A DNA stretch of 64,000 nucleotides from an uncultured Clostridium sp. Lineage in GTDB: Bacteria > Bacillota > Clostridia > TANB77 > CAG-508. The stretch spans positions 1 through 64,000 of the forward strand of contig CANSPP010000003.1 in NCBI GenBank assembly GCA_947648905.1, read 5' to 3'. The notes beneath the pieces were generated by a model. It worked only from the letters and a program-made list of their open reading frames with translations, was not told the DNA's origin and did no database searches. The position numbers and the translations under genes were made by a program. Below are positions 47,167 to 55,954 of this stretch, piece by piece (position 1 is the stretch's first letter; each line of letters starts with the position of its first letter).

Positions 47167-47862
47167 TTATATTTTCAAAAATTCTTCTAATAAATTAGCA
47201 CATCTTTTAGATGCCAATTTTAAATTTTTGTCAAATGTAGAAGCATTTTTTCCGTCAGGAGTATCTGATACACTTCTAATTACAATAAATGAAATATCAT
47301 TTAGATAAGCTACTTGAGCAATTGCAGAACATTCCATATCTACCACATCTGCATTGAATTTTGCTCTTATTTTATTCTTCATTGCTATATCTTCGCAGAA
47401 GATGTCTCCTGTTGCTACAATGCCTAGTTTTATTGTGTAATTTCTTTCTGGTCCACTTTCTAGCATTTGGTTTAATTCTTTTACTAATTTTTCGTCACAT
47501 TTTACACTGTTTCCTACTCCTGTTATATATCCTTTACTATGTCCAAATGCTGTAATGTCAAAGTCGTGTTGTACCACTTCTCTTCCTATTACTACATCTC
47601 CTATATTTAAGCTGTCATTTACACTTCCTGCTGAACCTACATTTACTATATATTCTAATTCAAAGTTGTCTGACATTACTTGTGTTGTTCTAGCTGAGTT
47701 TACTTTTCCTACTCCGCTTCTTACTAATATGCATTCTTTATTTCCTATTTTTCCTAATGTAAATCTTAGATTATATATTTGCTTTACTTCAATATTTTTC
47801 ATTCTGTTTTCAACCGCTTCAAACTCTTCTTCCATTGCTACTACTATTCCTACTTTTTTCAT
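47167..47862 (-). CDS. mtnN: 5'-methylthioadenosine/S-adenosylhomocysteine nucleosidase
   Basis: 231 aa from MKKVGIVVAMEEE (ATG 47862, AAAGGAG upstream); the open frame extends 34 codons more without a start signal. NVGSAGSVNDSLNIGDVV, ATGDIF, VDMECSAIAQVAYL and VRSVSDTPDG are the nucleosidase motifs (catalytic Glu and Asp included). It recycles SAM by-products and makes the AI-2 precursor. Monocistronic or following an unseen partner. Confidence 0.93.
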   Translation of the reverse strand: MKKVGIVVAMEEEFEAVENRMKNIEVKQIYNLRFTLGKIGNKECILVRSGVGKVNSARTTQVMSDNFELEYIVNVGSAGSVNDSLNIGDVVIGREVVQHDFDITAFGHSKGYITGVGNSVKCDEKLVKELNQMLESGPERNYTIKLGIVATGDIFCEDIAMKNKIRAKFNADVVDMECSAIAQVAYLNDISFIVIRSVSDTPDGKNASTFDKNLKLASKRCANLLEEFLKI

Positions 47863-48008
47863 ACTTTTTTCTCCTTTATTTTTTCTAATTGTATTATACT
47901 TTAAAAAACTTTTTTTCTCAAGGACTTGTAACATTTTCTTTTTTAATGTAATATAATAGTACAAATTGAAATTGCAAAAATAAATTATTAGAAAGGAGTT
48001 AAATTAAT

Positions 48009-48160
48009 TTAAGCGCCAGGACATCAATTTTGATGTTGACGAGGTCTAGGGTTATCGAAGTTTTCGGCGGATTCTCTAGTGGCTTTGCTTGGAGTCATAA
48101 GTATTACTACAAAGACAATAGCAATATTGCAACAAAATTTAATACAATCAAGCTTTGCAT
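48009..48160 (+). ncRNA. glmS ribozyme (GlcN6P-sensing self-cleaving riboswitch)
   Basis: Upstream of glmS the segment has AAGCGCCAGGAC, then GTTGACGAGG, GGGTTATCGA and TTTTCGGCGGATTCTC, the conserved core of the glmS ribozyme. Cleavage is expected between A48012 and G48013. GlcN6P binding cleaves the mRNA and triggers its decay, repressing glmS. The 3' boundary is approximate. A further small hairpin AAGGCA / TGCCTT lies at 48185-48202. Confidence 0.9.
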
Positions 48161-48225
48161 ATTTCAATTCCAAACATACTAAATAAGGCATTATTGTGCC
48201 TTGTCAAAAGAAAGGAATGAATTTT

Positions 48226-50064
48226 ATGTGTGGAATTGTAGGATATATAGGAGCTAAAAAAGCTAGTCCTATTCTTATTAATGGACTTTTAAAGTTAGAA
48301 TACCGTGGCTATGACTCAGCAGGTATTTCAACTGTCGAAAAAAATGGTCTTTCTATTATGAAAGATAAAGGAAGAGTTAAAAATTTATATAATATACCTG
48401 GGATTGACAATCTAGAAGGAACAATTGGTATTGCTCATACAAGATGGGCAACTCACGGAAAGCCTTCTAAGGAAAATGCTCATCCTCATATGGATAACTC
48501 AAAAACTTTTAGCGTTGTTCATAATGGTATTGTTGAAAACTTTAATGAATTAAGAAAATTTTTAAGCGATAATGGTTATACTTTCTATTCTCAAACAGAT
48601 ACAGAAATTATACCTAATTTAATTGATTACTATTATAAAAAAGAAACTAATAATGATGATTTAAAACTTTTAAGAGCTGTAAAAAATGCTTGTAACTCTT
48701 TAAAAGGAAGCTTCGCCTTAGAAATTATTTGTAAAGACTATCCTGATAATATGGTGGCTGTAAGAAAAGATAGCCCACTTGTTATTGGTAAAGGTGTTGA
48801 AGGAAATTATATTTCTTCTGATATTCCAGCTATTCTTTCATATACAAAAGATTTTTATCTTTTAGATGATTTAGAATATGCTCTTTTATCAAAAGATAAT
48901 ATCAATTTCTATAATAAAGATTTAGAGCCAATTACTAAAAAACTTAAAGCTGTTGACTGGGATGCTGATAGTAGCGAAAAAGGTGAATTTGAAGATTTTA
49001 TGCTAAAAGAAGTTCACGAACAGCCAAAAGCTATAAGAGAAACAATAGGTTCTAAAATAAATGAAAATTCAAAATGCGAATTTGAAGAATTGAATTTTAC
49101 AAAAAAATATTTAGAAGGATTAAATAAAATCTATTTTGTAGCTTGTGGTACAGCTATGCACGCTGGATTAGCTGGTAAAAACATAATAGAAAAACTTTGT
49201 AAAATACCAACAGAAGTTGATATTGCTTCTGAGTTTAGATATAGAGACCCTTTAATAGATAATAAAACTCTATGTATTTTCATATCTCAATCTGGAGAAA
49301 CAGCAGATACATTAGCAGCATTAAAATTATCTAAAGAATTAGGTGCTAAGACAATTGCAATTACTAATGTTATAGGAAGCTCTATAACTAGAGAAGCAGA
49401 TTACTCTATTTACACTCACGCAGGACCTGAAATTGCAGTAGCTTCTACAAAAGCATACACATCTCAAGTTGTATTAGTTGCAATGCTTGCTATCTATTTT
49501 GCAGAAACTCTAGAATTATCAGTTGAAGAAACAAAATCTCTAAAACAAGAAATATTAATACTACCTAAAAAAATCGAAAAAGTTTTAGAAACTTCTTCTC
49601 AAATAGAAAAATTTGCAAAAAGGATTTACAAAGAAAAAGATATTTTCTTCCTAGGAAGAGGAATTGACGAAACAGTTGCAAAAGAAGCATCTTTGAAATT
49701 AAAAGAAATATCATACATTCACTCAGACAGCTACCCTGCTGGTGAATTAAAACACGGACCTATCGCTCTGATTGAAAATGATATTACTGTTATAAGCATT
49801 ATAACTGACCCTAAACTTGTTAAAAAAACTGTAAGTAATATCCAAGAAGTAATTACAAGAGGTGCCAAAACTTTAATTATTACAAATCAAGAAATAGATG
49901 AGGATATGTTTGATATGGTTATAAAAATTCCAGAAACTGATACCTTTGTTTCCCCTATCTTATCAATAATTCCTTTGCAATTCTTAGCTTACTTTACTTC
50001 AAAAGAAAAAGGCTTAGATGTTGATAAACCAAGAAACTTAGCAAAATCAGTAACAGTTGAATAA
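48226..50064 (+). CDS. glmS: Glucosamine-6-phosphate synthase
   Basis: 612 aa, starting MCGIVGYIG so Cys2 becomes the N-terminal nucleophile of the glutaminase domain (1-240; HTRWATHGKPS). Two SIS sugar-isomerase domains follow (about 290-600; SQSGETADTLAALK, ASTKAYTSQVV). It ends DKPRNLAKSVTVE. Makes GlcN6P for cell wall. The upstream open frame (48196) is not used; AAAGGAATG precedes ATG 48226. Controlled by the ribozyme. Confidence 0.97.
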   Translation: MCGIVGYIGAKKASPILINGLLKLEYRGYDSAGISTVEKNGLSIMKDKGRVKNLYNIPGIDNLEGTIGIAHTRWATHGKPSKENAHPHMDNSKTFSVVHNGIVENFNELRKFLSDNGYTFYSQTDTEIIPNLIDYYYKKETNNDDLKLLRAVKNACNSLKGSFALEIICKDYPDNMVAVRKDSPLVIGKGVEGNYISSDIPAILSYTKDFYLLDDLEYALLSKDNINFYNKDLEPITKKLKAVDWDADSSEKGEFEDFMLKEVHEQPKAIRETIGSKINENSKCEFEELNFTKKYLEGLNKIYFVACGTAMHAGLAGKNIIEKLCKIPTEVDIASEFRYRDPLIDNKTLCIFISQSGETADTLAALKLSKELGAKTIAITNVIGSSITREADYSIYTHAGPEIAVASTKAYTSQVVLVAMLAIYFAETLELSVEETKSLKQEILILPKKIEKVLETSSQIEKFAKRIYKEKDIFFLGRGIDETVAKEASLKLKEISYIHSDSYPAGELKHGPIALIENDITVISIITDPKLVKKTVSNIQEVITRGAKTLIITNQEIDEDMFDMVIKIPETDTFVSPILSIIPLQFLAYFTSKEKGLDVDKPRNLAKSVTVE

Positions 50065-50072
50065 TGTTCTCG

Positions 50073-50132
50073 TGCCAACGGGGACGGACCTTCTTGGCAG
50101 ATTTCTGCCAAAAAGGTCCGTCCCCAATGGCA
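50073..50132. repeat. 60-nt double mini-palindrome between glmS and bofA
   Basis: Two mini-palindromes in opposite orientation (TGCCAACGGGGACGGACC... and ...GGTCCGTCCCCAATGGCA) form a hairpin with arms of about 29 nt and few mismatches. It lies between the convergent glmS stop and the shift-corrected bofA stop (50135) and probably ends both transcripts. Confidence 0.85.
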
Positions 50133-50134
50133 TA

Positions 50135-50396
50135 TTAGCACACTAAGAGTTTTACTATGACTAAGCACACTGCTCCTGGTAATCCTAATAAGCCGGATGA
50201 TTATACTTGTAAAAAAATTTAAACCTATATGAAAACCAAATGCACCACCAACCAAATTAATTAGATAAATTGTTATTCCACCAATTATTGAATTCAAAAT
50301 TAATTTTAAAATCTTTTTTATTGGCACTATAAAAATTCTACCAAATATAAAAATAAAACATATACAAGCCAAATATGTAATCATATTATAATCCAT
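50135..50396 (-). CDS. bofA: BofA, sigma-K processing inhibitor, +1 shift at CGG
   Basis: Start ATG 50396 (TTTGGAG eight nt upstream). Frame 0 gives 67 codons of a BofA-like membrane protein (LILNSIIGGITIYLINLVGG, FGFHIGLNFFTSIII) up to CGG at 50195-50193. Unshifted, the frame wanders through the repeat into the glmS 3' end. Skipping the C gives GLLGLPGAVCLVIVKLLVC and TAA at 50135: exactly the BofA C-terminus, total 86 aa, standard length. BofA blocks SpoIVFB cleavage of pro-sigma-K. It follows a yaaL-like gene, as in Bacillus. Confidence 0.85.
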
Positions 50397-50477
50397 TTTA
50401 TCAACTCCAAACAAAAAAATGATAATAATTTCTTATTACCATTTCTATGTTAATTTTAGGACAAATATTACTTGAAT

Positions 50478-50787
50478 TTAAACAGCTTGTTCTTCGTCTG
50501 ATATAAAAGAAAATTTTTGATTATTAATCATATCTACTTCAAGTCCTTTTGCTTTTGCTAATTTTATTAGGTAATCTAATTTTGCTTGAGTTGCTTTTAT
50601 TTGATATGAATAATAGTCTACTAATCCATCTTTTGCATATTCAAAATTTCTATTGTTTGCTTTTAATTCTTCTCTAGTTTTTATAATTGTTCTTATTAAT
50701 TCAATTTCTCTTCCGTGTTTCTGATATTTCTGGTACTTTTTGTTCTCTTACATATTCGCTTCCGCATAAAATTTCCCCTTTATACAT
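50478..50787 (-). CDS. YaaL-like DUF2508 protein, +1 shift at CGG
   Basis: Frame 0 from ATG 50787 gives 24 codons ending ISET, then CGG (50715-50713) and a stop four codons on. Skipping the C gives GREIELIRTIIKTREELKAN then NFEYAKDGLVDYYSYQIKAT and a stop at 50478, 102 aa in all. The restored part matches DUF2508 (YaaL), whose gene stands before bofA in Bacillus, as here. No strong ribosome site precedes 50787. A better one (AAAGGGG) precedes ATG 50767, which is itself followed by CGG, and a shift there would enter the same frame. The start is therefore uncertain. Confidence 0.7.
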
Positions 50788-50914
50788 TTTTTCTTTTTAT
50801 TATATTCCCAGAAAAGGATTTTTATTCAATTATTTTCGCCAAACCACTTGTTTTTTTGGCGATTTTATAGGATAATATATATGTATGATTTTATTTAGCG
50901 AAAGGATTTTTTAA

Positions 50915-53245
50915 ATGAAATATATTGATAAATTTTTGAAAAAATTAAACACAGATAGAAATACTTTTGTAACATATGTACTAACATTAGTATCTGTATA
51001 TTTAGCAGTAGATAGACTTGTAGAAATGCTATTTATGATATTTACTGGAGTATCACATTCGTATTGGGGACCAATTACATACACCTTTGCCCTAGCTTGT
51101 CCTATTTTTGCATTTTTATTTTCAGGTCCATCAAAATTTGTAACATCAAAAGCAAAAAAGGTTACACTATTTTACATATATGTAATAGGTTTATACATAA
51201 TAGCAATCTCAATGTTTACTCAATGGCTTAATATGGGAGCTTGGTTACTAATCTTATCAGTTCCAAACTATGTAGAACTTATTACAGACTTTTCTGATTT
51301 AGTAACACCAGCTATGGTAAGTATTTCTTTATACCTACCACTTGCTACAATATTCCCAATGTTTAAATGGTTATTCTTTAAAGTTAATGATAATAAAGAC
51401 CATGTACGTTCTATTTGGGATTATGGTGGAATTAACCTATCATCTTCAAAAGAAGGTAGTGGACCATATTCTTGTGAAGTTTATATATGCTATGATTACG
51501 AAACCAGTAAAACAGTAACTATGCCAGAAGCTTCAAGATATCAATCATTATTTGTATGTGGTGGTTCTGGCTCTGGAAAAACTTCATTAGTATTTGAACC
51601 ATTAATGGCAAGAGATTTTGAAAGAAAACACTTCTTTAAAGAAGTTTCAAAAGAAATGGGATTTACAGCATTAAAAACACATATCGCAGTTTTAAATGCC
51701 CCATATAATAACGAATATTTAAATAAAAACTTTAACTTAAATATGTTACAACCGGTATATGGCAAAGAAACAGTTTTTAAAGCTTATATGAAAAAAATGA
51801 TATTAAGCACTATGGGTTCAGAAATAACTTATAAAAATTTAGGTTTAACACTTATGGCTCCTGACTATGAAGTAATTAGTCATATGATAGATGTATGTAA
51901 AAACTTTGATATTTCTTATAATATTATTGACCCAGCTAATCCAAACTCAATTGGATTAAACCCATTTGTATATGAAGATACATTTAAAATAGCAATAACA
52001 ATCTCTTCTGTTATAAAAGCTATGTATAACACTTCACATTCTGATGTAGATGAAGCTTATAAAGAAGATATTGTAATGCAAGCACTTGAAAATATGGCTA
52101 TACTTCTTAAAGAAATGTACCCTAGAATGAATGAAGGCAAACTTCCTAATATGGAAGATATGCTAAAAATGTTTACAAACTTTGAACTAGTTGAAAAAAT
52201 GTGTAAAATTCTAGAATTCAACGATGAATTAAGAGAAAAATATAGTGTACTATTATCATACTTTAAGAAAAACTTTTATCAAAATGGACAAGGAAGAACA
52301 AACATTGAAAAATACCTATCTTCTGTTATTAGCCAATTAGATAATTTACTAAGAATTCCTGGAATAAAAGGTATTTTATGTAATAGAACTAACAATCTAG
52401 ACTTTGACAAAATGTTAGCAAATTCAGAAGTTAACTTTGTATGTACAAGACGTGGAGACTTAGGAGCTGCTGGACATAAAGCATTTGGACTATTTTTCTT
52501 AATCGCTATGCAAAATGCTGTACTTCGTAGACCTGGTATTGAAAGTTCAAGAGTTCCACACTTCCTATATATAGACGAATTTTCTGATTTCATTTGCAAA
52601 GAAACAGAAGCAATATTTACAATGTATAGAAAATATAAAGTTGGTACAATAATATCAACACAAAACTTACAACAATTAGAAACACCTTCATTAGGAGTAA
52701 ATTATAAAAATACTATTTTAGCTAACTGTGCTAGTAAAATATTTACTGGAAACGGTGCATATGATGAACTAGAATGGTGGTCAGGTGAATTTGGACAAAA
52801 AAGAGAATGGTCATATTCAAATTCTATGGATATGGATAAAATGAAATATGAATCAAAATACAGTAGTGTTGAATGGAAATTTATTCCTCACTTCAAACCA
52901 GGAAAACTACAAGCTTTAGGTACAAAGGAATGTGCATATAAAATAAGAAACGCTGGCGGTAAACCTGTAGCAGGTCTTGGTAGATTATGCTTCTTAGAGT
53001 CTAAGTATAAAGAACCACATAAATCTAAAACTTATAATTTTGAAAAATATTTGAATGGATTTGATTCTTCTAATTCAGATGATTCAAAAAGTTCATCAAA
53101 TAAATTTGATTTTAAAAATGTAGACTTTATAGATGATAGAAATGAATTTGATCCAGTTCAAATTGATAATACTGATTCTAAGTATTCATTTGATAGTGAT
53201 GAAGCAATTGTTTCTAATTTGAAGAAAAAACCAAAACTTAATTAA
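50915..53245 (+). CDS. VirD4/TraG-like membrane ATPase without conjugation neighbours
   Basis: 776 aa. About three to four transmembrane helices in residues 18-155, Walker A CGGSGSGKTS (216-224), Walker B FLYIDEFSDF in the second half and a TraM-recognition-like part around it, then an acidic Ser/Asp-rich tail (about 715-770). It is built like a type IV coupling protein, which pumps DNA or protein to a secretion channel. No relaxase, VirB4 or other conjugation gene is adjacent. It could instead serve chromosomal DNA or protein export. AAAGGATTTTTTAA precedes the ATG. Confidence 0.75.
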   Translation: MKYIDKFLKKLNTDRNTFVTYVLTLVSVYLAVDRLVEMLFMIFTGVSHSYWGPITYTFALACPIFAFLFSGPSKFVTSKAKKVTLFYIYVIGLYIIAISMFTQWLNMGAWLLILSVPNYVELITDFSDLVTPAMVSISLYLPLATIFPMFKWLFFKVNDNKDHVRSIWDYGGINLSSSKEGSGPYSCEVYICYDYETSKTVTMPEASRYQSLFVCGGSGSGKTSLVFEPLMARDFERKHFFKEVSKEMGFTALKTHIAVLNAPYNNEYLNKNFNLNMLQPVYGKETVFKAYMKKMILSTMGSEITYKNLGLTLMAPDYEVISHMIDVCKNFDISYNIIDPANPNSIGLNPFVYEDTFKIAITISSVIKAMYNTSHSDVDEAYKEDIVMQALENMAILLKEMYPRMNEGKLPNMEDMLKMFTNFELVEKMCKILEFNDELREKYSVLLSYFKKNFYQNGQGRTNIEKYLSSVISQLDNLLRIPGIKGILCNRTNNLDFDKMLANSEVNFVCTRRGDLGAAGHKAFGLFFLIAMQNAVLRRPGIESSRVPHFLYIDEFSDFICKETEAIFTMYRKYKVGTIISTQNLQQLETPSLGVNYKNTILANCASKIFTGNGAYDELEWWSGEFGQKREWSYSNSMDMDKMKYESKYSSVEWKFIPHFKPGKLQALGTKECAYKIRNAGGKPVAGLGRLCFLESKYKEPHKSKTYNFEKYLNGFDSSNSDDSKSSSNKFDFKNVDFIDDRNEFDPVQIDNTDSKYSFDSDEAIVSNLKKKPKLN

Positions 53246-53252
53246 TATTTAT

Positions 53253-53362
53253 TTTACATAGAATAAAATATATGCTAAAATATATTTGAAGTCAGTAATA
53301 TGACAAATTGTACATAAAGAGTTAATCAAAAAAAGACTAGGCATGGTGCGCCTAGTCTTTTC
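53253..53362 (+). ncRNA. Second copy of the antitoxin-like small RNA
   Basis: TTTACA (53253-53258), 17-nt spacer identical in most positions to the first copy, TAAAAT (53276-53281); the RNA ends at AAAAGACTAGGC / GCCTAGTCTTTT (53331-53361). It lacks the paired TAGTAAATC/AGAGTAAAC segments of the first copy, so its target would differ. The opposite strand keeps only the toxin tail. Confidence 0.6.
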
Positions 53363-53365
53363 TAA

Positions 53366-53392
53366 TGCTATTTGCTTAGAATACTTTTGTAC
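53366..53392 (-). pseudogene. C-terminal remnant of a second toxin peptide
   Basis: Minus strand AAAAGTATTCTAAGCAAATAG encodes KSILSK and stop, aligning with KHLSK and stop of the 22-aa peptide, at the same distance from the shared terminator. The upstream part is replaced by the IS200 end, so the toxin is lost. Confidence 0.5.
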
Positions 53393-54036
53393 AGGCTCTT
53401 CTGGGCTTAAGCCCTACTGAGCGGTTTGCCAATCGCATTTATTTCTCAGGCTAACACTTAAGTGGCCCTAGCCATTTTTCTATTTTTCTTTTTCCTTTGC
53501 TTCTTTCTGTCGCTATATCTTTTTGTAACTGCTTTCGTATGTATTTTTCTATTACTTTCTTATTTTTACCTACTGTATCCACATAATAACCTTGACACCA
53601 AAAGTGCCTATTTCCATATTTATATTTTAAATTTGCATATCTATCGAATATCATTAAGCTACTTTTTCCTTTTAAATATCCTATTATACTTGCTATACTA
53701 TATTTAGGTGGTATAGCAACTAACATATGTATATGGTCTGGACATAGCTCTGCTTCTATTATATCGATACCCTTTTCTCACATAATCGCCTTAATATAAG
53801 TCCTATATCTTTTCTAATATTACCACATATTTCCATTTTCTGTATTTTGGTGCAAATACTATATGATATTTGCACTTCTATGTGCTGTGTGCTAAATTAT
53901 TATTGTCTTTCATGACAAATTCCTCCTTTTTGATTTTTGTTTGCGGTTGGCTGACCACATTTATTATATCAAAAGGTGGAATTTTTCTACTCATAGCTAG
54001 AAGTTTTTAGAACCCCACGTATAACACGGGGCTTTC
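53392..54036 (-). mobile_element. Decayed IS200/IS605-family insertion
   Basis: Contains a broken TnpA gene and no TnpB. Subterminal hairpins (GGGCTTAAGCCC at about 53404-53415, and CCCCACG..CACGGGG at about 54013-54031) mark the ends as in this single-strand transposon family. Boundaries are approximate. One end abuts the toxin remnant. Confidence 0.65.
53451..53913 (-). pseudogene. tnpA: IS200-type transposase TnpA, inactivated
   Basis: The last 91 codons are open and typical (LVAIPPKYSIASIIGYLKGK, NRHFWCQGYYVDTVGKN with the catalytic Tyr). Upstream the frame from ATG 53913 meets TAG at codon 12 where the family has Trp (HST-stop-KCKYHIVFAPKYR). It then needs at least two small indels to reach PDHIHMLVA (the His-x-His metal motif). 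None of these lesions is at CGG, which gives an internal contrast with the CGG-linked breaks elsewhere. Confidence 0.85.
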
Positions 54037-54047
54037 ATTATCCAATA

Positions 54048-54081
54048 AAAAACGACAAATTAAATTTAATTTGTCGTTTTT
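54048..54081. terminator. Bidirectional terminator after the peptide precursor
   Basis: Fourteen-bp stem AAAAACGACAAATT / AATTTGTCGTTTTT, ending the radical SAM peptide operon. Confidence 0.85.
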
Positions 54082-54170
54082 CTTTGAAGTTTTCTTTATG
54101 AAAATACTTTTAAAGTATATTTCATTAGAACTCTTCTATTTAGATTTTTAACTAACAATAAATATGTTAG

Positions 54171-54431
54171 TTAATGAGATGATGGACCTAAACAGTTCCC
54201 ACAACAATCATCTGAACTACAATGGCAGTCATAACAGTTATTTCCGGCACAGTCATCCGAACTACAATGGCAGTCATAACAATTATTTCCTACACAGTCA
54301 TCTGAACTACAATGGCAATTATAAGAAGAAAAATTAAATCTTCTATTCATTGCTCTAACTCCAATAGCAATAGGCGCAACAATATCTGTTCCCTTATAAT
54401 CTTTTAGTAATTCTTGCAAGTTTCCCATCAT
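54171..54431 (-). CDS. Cysteine-rich tandem-repeat peptide, likely RiPP precursor
   Basis: 86 aa. A leader of about 35 residues (MMGNLQELLKDYKGTDIVAP, then IAIGVRAMNRRF) precedes three copies of a 15-residue unit CHCSSDDCxGNNCYD starting at residues 39, 54 and 69; the last is shortened. There are 13 Cys in 42 residues. The DNA repeats at a 45-nt period. The radical SAM/SPASM gene lies 30 bp upstream on the same strand, so this is probably its substrate. AAAGGAG stands eight nt before ATG. It is not a metallothionein by context, though the Cys density would allow metal binding. Confidence 0.75.
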   Translation of the reverse strand: MMGNLQELLKDYKGTDIVAPIAIGVRAMNRRFNFSSYNCHCSSDDCVGNNCYDCHCSSDDCAGNNCYDCHCSSDDCCGNCLGPSSH

Positions 54432-54461
54432 GTTGTAATCTCCTTTCTATGGCATTGCAAA

Positions 54462-55466
54462 TTACTTTATATAATCATTGGGATTAAGTGAAAGCCAATT
54501 AGTAATGCATCCTCCTCCACATTTCTCCCAAAGATTACAACTTTTACATTTAGATGCTGGATAGCATCTAGCCTTTTTTCGAAAATCCTTTACAATTTCT
54601 GTTTCCATTATTTCTTCAATAGAATACTCTTTGTAAACCTCAACTGGCTTTTCGGAAAAAGGAAACTCCGCAAAATGATTGCATGGAATAATTTTAAAAT
54701 TTTCATCTAAATTAATTCCAGAACCACGCGGAACATGGCAGCAATTAATGATTCTATTTTCTTCTGTTAACTTGTTTAGAATTGTTTCATCAATTAAACA
54801 CAATGGAAAAGAAATTTCTATACAATAATTTATATTTGTTTTTGATAATCTATTGTATAATTTTTCTACAAAATTTCCCATTTGCTTTAAATCAAATAAA
54901 GTTTCAGAATTTTCTATTCCTATAATAGGTTTTACAAATTGAAAACTAAATAAAGAAATATCATTTTTCTCTATAAACTCTATTAATCTTTCAAGATATT
55001 CACAATCATCATTTACAAGAACATATGATATAGATGGATTGAAATTTAATGACTTCAAGTTTCTATATCCTTTAAGCATCTCTTCTAGCCCATATGACAA
55101 AGTATTATAAAAATACTCTTTTTCCGATATGCCCTTTAAAGAAATATCTATTCCATTAATTCCAGCATTTACTACCTCTCTAGCAAATTCCATATCAGCA
55201 AATCTGCGGCCGTTAGTAGCAATAGAAACTCTTATTCCCTTTTGGTGAATATATTTCACTAGTTCTATAAAATGTGGATAAATTGTAGGTTCTCCACCTA
55301 TTAAAATAATATTTTTTACGCCACGTCTAACTAATGCATCTACCATAAGTTTTGTCTCTCCAATGTCCATAAAAGTTTTATTGTCTAAAGTATTTTTTGC
55401 ATAACACCATTTACAACGATTGTTGCATGTTCGATTTGTAGTCAACCAAGCTGTAGTAAAGTTCAT
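54462..55466 (-). CDS. Radical SAM/SPASM peptide-modifying enzyme
   Basis: 334 aa from ATG 55466 (GGGAGG six nt upstream). The radical SAM motif CNNRCKWC (residues 14-21) binds the 4Fe-4S/SAM cluster; IILIGGEPTIYPHF is the GGE loop. The C-terminal SPASM-like region has Cys in NCCHVPRG, IIPCNHF and CYPASKCKSCNLWEKCGGGC, for auxiliary clusters. Such enzymes install thioether or C-C links in ribosomal peptides. Its target is likely the Cys-repeat peptide just downstream. No transporter or protease is adjacent. Confidence 0.85.
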   Translation of the reverse strand: MNFTTAWLTTNRTCNNRCKWCYAKNTLDNKTFMDIGETKLMVDALVRRGVKNIILIGGEPTIYPHFIELVKYIHQKGIRVSIATNGRRFADMEFAREVVNAGINGIDISLKGISEKEYFYNTLSYGLEEMLKGYRNLKSLNFNPSISYVLVNDDCEYLERLIEFIEKNDISLFSFQFVKPIIGIENSETLFDLKQMGNFVEKLYNRLSKTNINYCIEISFPLCLIDETILNKLTEENRIINCCHVPRGSGINLDENFKIIPCNHFAEFPFSEKPVEVYKEYSIEEIMETEIVKDFRKKARCYPASKCKSCNLWEKCGGGCITNWLSLNPNDYIK

Positions 55467-55694
55467 ATAGTCCTCCCATTTCAATGTACATAGGCATAAG
55501 CCGTATCAACATAATATCACATAATCGATAAAATGTCAATTATTTTTCTATATTTTCTAACAAAAAATTAGAATTAATATTAAACTGTAAAAAAATGTCG
55601 AAATAAAATATAAAATTTTGAGAATAATATTATTATAAAACTTTAACTAAAGTTTTATTTAAATACAGCTTTTATAAAAAGCAAGGAGGATATT

Positions 55695-55874
55695 ATGTCT
55701 CGAAATAGTAAATTAGTATCTCAAAATTTAAGAGAAGAAATAGCAAAAGAATTAGGAGTATATGACACAGTAAAACAAGATGGTGGTAGTTGGGCAAATG
55801 TTTCAGCAAAAGATTGTGGTAATATTGTAAAAAAAGCAATTGAAATAGCAAACAGATCAGTTGAAAATCAATAG
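55695..55874 (+). CDS. Small acid-soluble spore protein, alpha/beta type
   Basis: 59 aa. ATG 55695 follows AAGGAGGATATT. LREEIAKELGVYDTVKQDGG and the second helix CGNIVKKAIEIANRS match alpha/beta SASP, with the conserved EIAxELG region where the germination protease cuts. It coats spore DNA in the forespore, so a sigma-G promoter is expected in 55560-55680, but I cannot point to one with certainty. Divergent from the radical SAM gene. Confidence 0.9.
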   Translation: MSRNSKLVSQNLREEIAKELGVYDTVKQDGGSWANVSAKDCGNIVKKAIEIANRSVENQ

Positions 55875-55954
55875 TTATTTTTTCAAAAAATAATAGAGTA
55901 GATATTTATTTATCTACTCTTAATTATTTACTGTATTATTGTTACTTTGACTCA

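Noticed and set aside
50915..54036. Integrative conjugative element around the VirD4-like gene and IS200
   Set aside because: No relaxase, integrase, VirB4 or attachment rep-eats are visible; flanks are ordinary chromosomal genes.
54190..54325. 45-nt tandem repeat as a CRISPR array
   Set aside because: Repeats are contiguous without unique spacers and are in frame in the Cys-rich peptide gene.
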